A program made the translations under genes and the position numbers. DNA of 7,243 nucleotides, taken from Euryarchaeota archaeon UBA40 (GTDB taxonomy: Archaea > Thermoplasmatota > Poseidoniia > Poseidoniales > Thalassarchaeaceae). Location of the stretch: positions 1 to 7,243 of the forward strand of contig DAYJ01000084.1 in the NCBI GenBank assembly GCA_002506875.1, read 5' to 3'. Of the stretch, positions 1-6,207 are shown piece by piece. A model generated the notes under the pieces. The model had not been told where the DNA came from, did not search any database, and saw nothing but the letters and a program-made list of their open reading frames with translations. Position 1 is the first letter of the stretch. Each line of letters starts with the position of its first letter.

Positions 1-1391
1 ACATGATTACTTTCATCCATTAGGACCTGTACATCTGCTTCGTCAAGAATCGGACGCATGGCGCCAAGGAGATTCAGAAACCACCACTGTGTAGCTTCCA
101 ACCTTTTACCTCGGAAATCGTCATCAGTATCAGCCGATAGGGCTCGTAACCAATCCCCGAGAACTCCTACGCCTCCGATAAGGCGGCGATCCCGTGCTAG
201 AGATTCCAATGAATCCCGATCAGGTAAGGGGTGAAGATCATTCCATAGTGGGTGAGAATCAACACTATCTGGGTCAAAAATACGAACTGTACGTTGGACT
301 GCCATTGCGAGTATTCTTTCTAATGAAAAACCATCTTCACCGTGAGACAAACCGACTGCTGCGGCTAACCAATGGACAAAGGGGCTACTTCGGAGAGGAA
401 TTGTACCTCGCGATGTTCGATGACCGATTGCCTTGAGTTGATCAAGATGACTGCGGGGCAAATCCTTACCATTTGGATGAACAATTAGGATGTCTTCGAT
501 TCCTGTATTGATAGCATGGGATACCAACCTACCTAAAGCAGCGGCTGAGGCGTCGTTCTTACGAACGTGAATACGATGGAGGGGTACATCTGGATCAGAT
601 CCTCTAATCGGATGATCTGGAATCCATTCAGGCAAGTCATCTGATGTCTTCACGGGCGAGATATCCTCGAGAAGCCAACCATGCAATCCTAATCGATGGG
701 AACCAGAATGGCAGAGTTGGTGTATGGGGACACGAGAGGCTATTGCTTGGAGTATCTCGGCCTGAATTGGCATTAGAGTGGGTGGGTGGTCAAGTAGGAC
801 AATACCATCAAGATGCTCGAGAGTGAAAGCGGGTCGTTTCTCATCAAGGAGTGCTGTAAGAAGTCGAGGAAGAACCCGATTCGGATGAGTCCCATTCAGT
901 TTTTCCTCTACGGTATCGAGAACCGTCTGAAGTCCACTGAGGTGCTCCTCGAGAACTTCAAGAGGTACATTCTGAAATCGCAATACTGAATCGAGTTCCA
1001 GTAAGTTTCTGGTTTTGGTAATTGGCCATTCCCAATCAGGGTGTGGATGTAGAATCGGGAAGGAAAGTTTTGCAGCCTCAACCTGCATTAAACGGTGAAT
1101 TGTTTGTTCAAGTGCAGGATTAGATGGAAGAACTCTAGGTTCTCGGAGATCCGCGAATAACTTCTTTGTCAAGCCTCCAAGAGTTAGATGATTCGTACGA
1201 TCAATAATGCCGATTTGATCAATAACTATGTTGAGAAATCTGTCTCGCGCGATAGAGCCAGAATGGAGAAAAAGAATACGGGAAGGGCCACCTTCACTAT
1301 ACTCTAATGGGTTGATAGCTTGTTGAATTGAATGATCGAAGATCCAAGCAGGTAAGGAGCCTCTTGGAATCTGTTCGATTGTAACCGACAA
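1..1391 (-). CDS. Inactivated SF1 helicase / AddB-RecC-like protein, N-terminal part (3' end beyond the left edge)
   Basis: The minus strand is open without a stop from position 1403 to the left edge, giving 463 codons from the chosen start. After a short N-terminal stretch there is a beta strand and loop, RILFLHSGSIARDRF (about residues 38-52). It sits where SF1 helicases have the Walker A GxxGxGKT, but the GKT is missing. A helical region follows. DGIVLLDHPPTL (195-206) occupies the Walker B-like position, where AddB-type proteins have an Asp-containing strand before a helix starting with a Thr/Pro-Leu turn. Near 273-306, RIHVRKNDASAAALGRL then DILIVHP resemble the start of helicase domain 2 (residues taken from many callers, then 'ILV'), followed by a segment like 'tPLvrall' (FVHWLAAAVGL). 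By family knowledge such proteins end in a PD-(D/E)XK nuclease domain and act in DNA double-strand break resection; that part would lie outside the window. The assignment rests on motif layout recalled from AddB/RecB families. There is no in-frame ATG before about residue 103, so TTG at 1391 is taken as the start. Confidence 0.72.
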   Translation of the reverse strand, partial: MSVTIEQIPRGSLPAWIFDHSIQQAINPLEYSEGGPSRILFLHSGSIARDRFLNIVIDQIGIIDRTNHLTLGGLTKKLFADLREPRVLPSNPALEQTIHRLMQVEAAKLSFPILHPHPDWEWPITKTRNLLELDSVLRFQNVPLEVLEEHLSGLQTVLDTVEEKLNGTHPNRVLPRLLTALLDEKRPAFTLEHLDGIVLLDHPPTLMPIQAEILQAIASRVPIHQLCHSGSHRLGLHGWLLEDISPVKTSDDLPEWIPDHPIRGSDPDVPLHRIHVRKNDASAAALGRLVSHAINTGIEDILIVHPNGKDLPRSHLDQLKAIGHRTSRGTIPLRSSPFVHWLAAAVGLSHGEDGFSLERILAMAVQRTVRIFDPDSVDSHPLWNDLHPLPDRDSLESLARDRRLIGGVGVLGDWLRALSADTDDDFRGKRLEATQWWFLNLLGAMRPILDEADVQVLMDESNH

Positions 1392-1399
1392 CTCCGAGC

Positions 1400-1405
1400 C
1401 ACCTC
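1400..1405 (-). promoter_or_regulatory. Shine-Dalgarno site GAGGTG for the TTG-initiated helicase-like gene
   Basis: The minus strand reads GAGGTG, then 8 nt, then TTG at 1391-1389. The hexamer matches the archaeal/bacterial anti-SD complement (GGAGGTGA), and the spacing is ideal. The only other in-frame choices in this stretch are the codons between the stop at 1404-1406 and the TTG, none of which is a normal start. The site therefore decides the start. It is also the clearest SD in the window; the upstream genes lack one. Confidence 0.6.
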
Positions 1406-1444
1406 AGCAACTCTCCATGTTGAGGGTTGTTAAATCCGCGCTAA

Positions 1445-2485
1445 TCAGACATATTTTCTTGAACGTGAGAATAAAGCCGCAGTGCCTAGTATTAACACAG
1501 AAGATAATGCGCCAATCGCCGGAATACTCCGATCATTAGATTCACCCGTATCATCACTACAACCTGGTATTTGTGTATCCGAAAAGACCGTTGACCATTC
1601 AAGAGCTAGAACAATACGAAGATCTTCGCCATCCCAGACATCTGGCATCTGGATTAACGTGGATCCAGAACTAGTATCAATTGCATTTTCGACACGAATA
1701 ATGTCTCGAATCACGTGAGGATAATACTCCAGACCATTGCTCCCATCTTCATATCTAGCAATATTCTCTACAATGAAAAGAACAGGTGTGACAGAAACCA
1801 CTGGTGGACCGTAGCAATCATCTAACCAGATATCCACGACAGTCCGCTCCAAAATATCTTGATCCATAGACCAAGAGGCGGTTCCGTTAGTAGAGTTAGC
1901 ATCATCTGGTGCCCATGAAAGGGAGGCTGTCAAACCATCATTCGGGATACTCTTTCCAAGATCAAGACTCATCGCATAATCACCTGAAAGGGAATCTGCC
2001 ACCTTAGGAACCGACCCCGAATGGAGCCATTCTCCATTGAACACTACAGAGGGAGGTAAACGTTCCAATCCATCAGTAGCAACTTTGTTTGTAACACCAT
2101 AACGAGTAATCCAGCGGTCATCCCCAACTTCGGTACCGAAGGGATCTGAGATTTCTGAATACTCACGATGATAGTGAAGGGTCTCAATGGAACGTTCGCC
2201 ATTAAGTTCCTCAATCGCGTGCTCCGAATCAAGACAATTTGCACACCATGTTGCAGTATATACTTCAGCAATATCTGGCCATTGAGTAGATGGAACATCA
2301 CCTGTAGAATTACTGATATTTCCGGTTCCAACATCAATTGCAATACCACCAATCATGCCACTCATCTCCATTCCTCCTGTTTCTTCTACATATACTCGCA
2401 AACCAGGACTTGATTCAGAGCCACTCTCAGCTTGAACCGATCCTGCAATGAGAAGAATCAGGAGGAGGGCGATACAGCGACGCAT
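1445..2485 (-). CDS. Secreted, membrane-anchored thioredoxin-fold protein with WCANC motif (Omp28-like)
   Basis: This 346-residue protein begins with a Sec-type signal peptide: MRRC, a Leu/Ile-rich core to about residue 15, and probable cleavage after VQA (residue 19). A thioredoxin-like domain follows at about 70-165. It has the strand AEVYTATWCANC with redox cysteines C81 and C84 behind W80, and a likely cis-Pro loop LPPSVVFNG around P144/P145. A second, beta-rich domain (about 180-305) contains EYYPHVIRDIIR, which resembles the 'HVvR' strand of Omp28-type proteins. The C-terminus has one membrane span (about 321-339) and a basic tail RSRK, so most of the protein should face outside and be held by its C-terminal anchor. 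There are four N-x-S/T sequons (near 56, 59, 197, 200). Two more cysteines (C224, C309) could form a structural disulfide. A role in extracytoplasmic thiol-disulfide exchange is inferred; the substrate is unknown. The start is 25 nt after the upstream stop, with no SD. Confidence 0.75.
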   Translation of the reverse strand: MRRCIALLLILLIAGSVQAESGSESSPGLRVYVEETGGMEMSGMIGGIAIDVGTGNISNSTGDVPSTQWPDIAEVYTATWCANCLDSEHAIEELNGERSIETLHYHREYSEISDPFGTEVGDDRWITRYGVTNKVATDGLERLPPSVVFNGEWLHSGSVPKVADSLSGDYAMSLDLGKSIPNDGLTASLSWAPDDANSTNGTASWSMDQDILERTVVDIWLDDCYGPPVVSVTPVLFIVENIARYEDGSNGLEYYPHVIRDIIRVENAIDTSSGSTLIQMPDVWDGEDLRIVLALEWSTVFSDTQIPGCSDDTGESNDRSIPAIGALSSVLILGTAALFSRSRKYV

Positions 2486-2510
2486 ACATCAATACTGAAC
2501 CAGTCTTAGG

Positions 2511-4640
2511 TCAATCTTCCGCTGAGTCGTGCTCTACCAACGGATGATTTAACCGGCGCATTGCCCATGGTTCGTTCCTGAAACGTGTGACTATCTCCTC
2601 AATGGCAGCCCACCACGGTCGGCCTTGGGGATTGTGGATCTCCTGAAGAGGGGCTAGACTAGTGAATAGAGTACCACGATCCCATTCCAACCTTGCTCTA
2701 CGCCTCCATATCTGGCCATCTTTATCTTCGTCCTCCTCCTGTTGCCACCCACAAACCGGAAGAAGAGTCCGAAGAAGGTCAATCTCCTCGCGAGTTTGAT
2801 ACACATTTGTCAACCTCAGAACCGTGAATAATTCCCCTGGAACACGAGGAACTTGAGCTTGGGCTCCCAGCGGCGACTCTCGGAGAGCAACTAGGGCATT
2901 CGCAATCAACCTAGGAATCCGCTGACGTGGTTCGAGATTCGCCAAGACATCATCTGTTATCGGGAATACTGGTAGCCGCCCATGCTCAATATGCCCATCG
3001 TCATGATCCCATTCGTCGATTGCCTCTCTATGGTTCCTACGCCAATTTTCCTGAAGAGCGCGTAAATTACGACGTTGGAGATGTGGAAGATTTTGGTTTT
3101 CCTGCTCAAGGAGATGCATCTCATCATTGACTTTGGAATCCCGAGCACGCAACAAATCATTGCGTTCAAGAAATTGTGTAATGGTGGATATTAGAGGATG
3201 ATTATCCAAATCCTCTACACAAACCATGACGATTGTTAGAATCTGATCCCCTATCGGTAAGGACAGTTGTTCTGGCGGCTGATGGATGCATATCCCTTGA
3301 TTTTGACGGCCAGTGGTACTTCCTGAGACCATGAGGCTGTCTCGTGAGATGTATCTAGGTTTTATCTCAATCCGATACGAAGCACCTGAAGTACCCTGGA
3401 TTTCGATAGCCTGTTGCTTGTCAAGAATATGGATTCGATTGTGTGCAAGGACCTTTTCCACCAGCGTTTTCGCTGCAGTTCGATCCGGTTCATCTGGAAT
3501 CGCAGGGGCGACGCGCCCAAGGTTCCAATTTTCCAGAAGAAGCCAAAGACGATCATGCTGAGGCGAGCCAGGGGGGGACAATTGCGCTGAAATTATTCCC
3601 TGCCACACAGAGATATCCATGGGTAACTTCCGAATCTTAGTTCGGCCGTGTATACTCCGGATACGGATGTGAAGATGGCCGTTACGAACCTGAATCATGG
3701 CTTGATTATCCCTTGATAAGAAACTCGGATCACACCAATCATCAGTCACTTCTCTCCATTGCCGTAACCAAGGCTGTCCCTCGTATTCTGATTGAGTCAA
3801 GTGTTCAACCGCATGTGGAAGAGCGGCCAAAGCAGCAGGTTGTCCCTCTCGGTGTTGACGATCCCGCCCAATCGGGTCCAATTCCTTTCCGGTAAGCTCA
3901 ATAATCTGTGAGAAAAGGACTGTCGCATAACAAAAATCAGCGTTCCTTGAACGATTAATGAAGGGATATCCGCGACCTAAAGCGAAAGCACGGCCAATAC
4001 TGGTCCTGATTGCCGGAAAAAGAGTGCATAGAACTTTGACAAAACGATCCCAATCGATGCTCTCAATCTGGGATTCTGTCATCTTGGACATCGTCTTCAC
4101 AAGATGGCGGCCTGGAAAAGAACGTGACACCTGTATCTTTCCATCCAGAACAACAGTGACGGGAGTACCCGGGCCTTCCAAGACGGTGAGCCACAAACCC
4201 CCAGGCAACGGAAAACCGCGTCGAAGAAGCCGCTGACACCGATCTATATCATCTTCATCAATTGCTTCAAAGACACGTTTCCGTAATCTGGCAGCATCCT
4301 CCTCACTCATCAAAGGATCTAGCGCCTTCTGATGACGAACCATCGTGGGACTATTGGCCCAACTTTGATCATTCTCCGGGAAAGAGGCTACTAATTCCCT
4401 CAATCGGCTAACAGTAGCCTGAGGAGAGTGCCTATCGAGGATCTTGTCAACGATTTCGATGTCCTCTCGTCTGATATTAGTAGATGGCATAGCCCGGTTG
4501 GTACGTGGACGAATCATCGCGTGACAAATTCGTCCCCATCTCATGTCATCCATTGCAGGCTCAATACCACAACAGATGCAGAGGCCGCCTGTCGTTCCAT
4601 CTGTTTCATCGTTCCCTAGCATCAAGAATCCGTGCATCAT
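2511..4640 (-). CDS. Large protein of unknown function with N-terminal Cys/His cluster
   Basis: I do not recognise this 709-residue protein. It has no signal peptide or membrane span, so it is probably cytosolic. Near the N-terminus C21, C23, C24, C39 and H40 (GGLCICCGIEPAM, then RWGRICHAM) look like a small treble-clef or zinc-ribbon-type metal site. A mixed alpha/beta body follows, with beta-rich stretches at about 157-175 and 312-340. At 421-487 a strand-rich block runs YRIEIKPRYIS, then GICIHQPPEQLSLPIGD and a hydrophobic strand ending in VMVC; it looks like the core of a folded domain. About residues 490-545 are highly charged and helical, probably a coiled coil. The C-terminal third is helical with an acidic patch (EEDEDKD near 635-641). 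The ATG-ATG start at 4640 lies 30 nt after the aldolase stop with no SD. TTTACAT at 4670-4664 could be a weak TATA element for a leaderless message. It sits two genes upstream of the helicase-like gene, which allows but does not show a nucleic-acid role. Confidence 0.85.
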   Translation of the reverse strand: MMHGFLMLGNDETDGTTGGLCICCGIEPAMDDMRWGRICHAMIRPRTNRAMPSTNIRREDIEIVDKILDRHSPQATVSRLRELVASFPENDQSWANSPTMVRHQKALDPLMSEEDAARLRKRVFEAIDEDDIDRCQRLLRRGFPLPGGLWLTVLEGPGTPVTVVLDGKIQVSRSFPGRHLVKTMSKMTESQIESIDWDRFVKVLCTLFPAIRTSIGRAFALGRGYPFINRSRNADFCYATVLFSQIIELTGKELDPIGRDRQHREGQPAALAALPHAVEHLTQSEYEGQPWLRQWREVTDDWCDPSFLSRDNQAMIQVRNGHLHIRIRSIHGRTKIRKLPMDISVWQGIISAQLSPPGSPQHDRLWLLLENWNLGRVAPAIPDEPDRTAAKTLVEKVLAHNRIHILDKQQAIEIQGTSGASYRIEIKPRYISRDSLMVSGSTTGRQNQGICIHQPPEQLSLPIGDQILTIVMVCVEDLDNHPLISTITQFLERNDLLRARDSKVNDEMHLLEQENQNLPHLQRRNLRALQENWRRNHREAIDEWDHDDGHIEHGRLPVFPITDDVLANLEPRQRIPRLIANALVALRESPLGAQAQVPRVPGELFTVLRLTNVYQTREEIDLLRTLLPVCGWQQEEDEDKDGQIWRRRARLEWDRGTLFTSLAPLQEIHNPQGRPWWAAIEEIVTRFRNEPWAMRRLNHPLVEHDSAED

Positions 4641-4670
4641 CGACCCGTTATGAATGAGTGAAGATGTAAA

Positions 4671-5735
4671 TCAAATAGATTCGAATGCAGCGATGGTCCG
4701 CTCGATATCTTCGTCAGTGATGTGAAGATGCGTAACAAGGCGAATAGTGTTCGTCCGAAGATCGAATAGATCGATACCTCGCTCTCGAAGCAGTTCAACT
4801 ACTTCGATCGCAGGACGTTCCGTCTCTGCATAGACCATGTTCGTCTGGACTGTAGAAAGATCGATCGAAAGTCCTGAATTTCCATTCAATCTCTCTGCAA
4901 GAGTACGTGCACGTGTGTGATCCTCCGCCATACGATCAATATGGTGATTCAGAGCGTATAATCCACCTGCTGCGAGGATTCCGGCCTGCCTCATTCCTCC
5001 TCCGAACATCTTCCTCCAACGATGAGCTCGTGCAATGAATTCTTGCGAACCAATGAGGACACCACCGACTGGTGCGCCGAGGCCTTTAGAAATACAAATT
5101 GAGATTGAATCATACTCTTGTGCCATACGACTTGGTGTGGTGCTAGTGGCGACTGCCGCGTTGAACAAACGTGCACCATCAATGTGTGAAAGACAAGCAT
5201 TCTCTGCAGCAATGGTGGCGATGGCGTCAAGGGTTGTTTGAGGATAACAACTACCGCCACCACGATTCGATGTGTTCTCCACACACACGAGGCGGCCATC
5301 AGGGTAGTGACTCTGGCTTCCATCTGCCTTCCTGATTGCATCTTTAACATGCTTAGGATCCATGATTCCAGACTCGCCTTCCACAAGAGCGATTGAACAA
5401 CCAGAAATTGCTGCATAACCTCCACCTTCGTAGACGTAGATATGACTGGTTGACTCAGTTACAATCTCATCACCAGGCTGAGTATGAGTCCGAATTGCAA
5501 CTGCATTAGACATTGTTCCACTACTCACAAAGAGTCCCGCCTCCTTACCGAGAAGGGTAGCCATACGATTCTCAAGTTCAGTTACAGTCGGATCGTCCCC
5601 AAGGACATCATCTCCTACCACGGCTTGTGCCATTGCTTCGCGCATCCCTGCAGTCGGCTGAGTAACCGTATCACTACGAAGATCAACCCTATCCGAAGGA
5701 TACTCGCGCATGGTGTGATGTGAGGGGCCCTTCAC
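4671..5735 (-). CDS. ltaE: Low-specificity L-threonine aldolase (PLP-dependent, fold type I)
   Basis: This enzyme splits L-threonine or L-allo-threonine into glycine and acetaldehyde in the cytosol and can feed glycine and one-carbon metabolism. Family hallmarks are present in order: VDLRSDTVTQPT (about 17-28); GDDVLGDDPTV (41-51); SSGTMSN (71-77), the phosphate-binding turn; H98, in the place of the His that stacks on the PLP ring; HIDGAR with D186, which pairs with the pyridine nitrogen, and R189; SKGLGAPVGG with K217, the Schiff-base lysine; and RLVTH (332-336). The length of about 350 is normal. One difference is ENTSN (153-157), where many relatives have ENTHN. The longest reading starts at GTG (5735), with a poor SD-like GGAAGGT upstream. 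The ATG at 5711 (residue 9), giving MREYPSDRVDLRSD, fits the usual family N-terminus better and may be the true start. The gene follows pth2 by 39 nt (63 nt from the ATG). Confidence 0.93.
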   Translation of the reverse strand: MKGPSHHTMREYPSDRVDLRSDTVTQPTAGMREAMAQAVVGDDVLGDDPTVTELENRMATLLGKEAGLFVSSGTMSNAVAIRTHTQPGDEIVTESTSHIYVYEGGGYAAISGCSIALVEGESGIMDPKHVKDAIRKADGSQSHYPDGRLVCVENTSNRGGGSCYPQTTLDAIATIAAENACLSHIDGARLFNAAVATSTTPSRMAQEYDSISICISKGLGAPVGGVLIGSQEFIARAHRWRKMFGGGMRQAGILAAGGLYALNHHIDRMAEDHTRARTLAERLNGNSGLSIDLSTVQTNMVYAETERPAIEVVELLRERGIDLFDLRTNTIRLVTHLHITDEDIERTIAAFESI

Positions 5736-5774
5736 TTAGGCTTGACCTTCCGATATGATTGCGAAAATGACTCA

Positions 5775-6176
5775 TTAGAGTAATTTCAGATAACTAGTCA
5801 CATCATCCACCTGTTCAACGGGAGCAGGCCCAATCCCGATAACGGTCATTGATCCAGAAGGAATCTGAGTTCGGCCCGCATCACGGACTGACCAAGTAAG
5901 CAAATTAGCTTCCTTCGCGCGCTCTATGAGGAGATGCATTTCCTCTGAATCCAACGCTTTCAACACAACCTTGGCCTGTCCTTTACGAGTCCATGTCTGG
6001 AGAAGACGTGGTCGATTTCGTTCAAGGCCAAGGGCGACTTCCATGCATAGATGACCTACCTGTGCAGCGATTTTTCCCTTCCCCATCTTCAAAGATGCAT
6101 CAACAACACACACGAGTTTATGCTCTACATTAGGAATGGGGACGGTTTGTTCCCGCCGACGATTCCACCATGCCAT
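5775..6176 (-). CDS. pth2: Peptidyl-tRNA hydrolase, archaeal/eukaryotic type (Pth2)
   Basis: Pth2 cleaves the ester bond of peptidyl-tRNA released from stalled ribosomes and so recycles tRNA. It is the standard enzyme of Archaea and eukaryotes and is unrelated in fold to bacterial Pth. The family signature is nearly complete: SLKMGKGKIAAQVGH (28-42), with the conserved lysines K30, K33 and K35, plus Q39 and H42; GQAKVVLKA (66-74); VRDAGRTQIPSGS (97-109), with the catalytic-site Asp D99 and T103; then VIGIGPAPVEQVD and a C-terminal LKLL. The length of 133 residues is about 15 more than typical archaeal Pth2. The excess is an N-terminal MAWWNRRREQ segment before the first strand; no methionine lies between M1 and the core, so this start is the only ATG choice. 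A GGGTGA lies about 15 nt before the ATG, rather far for an SD. The gene starts 31 nt after the epimerase stop. Confidence 0.96.
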   Translation of the reverse strand: MAWWNRRREQTVPIPNVEHKLVCVVDASLKMGKGKIAAQVGHLCMEVALGLERNRPRLLQTWTRKGQAKVVLKALDSEEMHLLIERAKEANLLTWSVRDAGRTQIPSGSMTVIGIGPAPVEQVDDVTSYLKLL

Positions 6177-6207
6177 AAACCAACGGAGGCGTCACCCTGT
6201 TTCAGAC

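Noticed and set aside
194..826. Short plus-strand open frames at 194-436 and 644-826
   Set aside because: They lie opposite the long open minus-strand helicase-like frame, have no recognisable motifs and no ribosome-binding site, and read as antisense shadows.
1404..1418. A 4-codon reading frame ATGGAGAGTTGCTGA on the minus strand as the start of the helicase-like gene or a leader peptide
   Set aside because: It stops immediately, has no SD of its own, and is in the same frame as the downstream gene only past a stop; chance is the simpler explanation.
1392..1444. Rho-independent-style terminator between the redox gene and the helicase-like gene
   Set aside because: The only possible stem is short and bulged and is not followed by a T-run.
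2511..4640. Assigning the 709-residue protein to a nuclease, transposase or defence family
   Set aside because: I found no DDE, HNH, PD-(D/E)XK, Walker or HEPN motif set that I could defend, so no function was assigned.
4664..4670. TTTACAT on the minus strand as a TATA box for the 709-residue gene
   Set aside because: The distance to the ATG (about 24-30 nt) would suit a leaderless archaeal promoter, but the match to the TATA consensus is weak and there is no supporting BRE-like purine run, so it is not listed as a feature.
4991..5425. A 144-codon minus-strand frame inside the threonine aldolase gene
   Set aside because: It overlaps a gene with complete catalytic motifs in another frame, and its translation is low-complexity and unlike any family.
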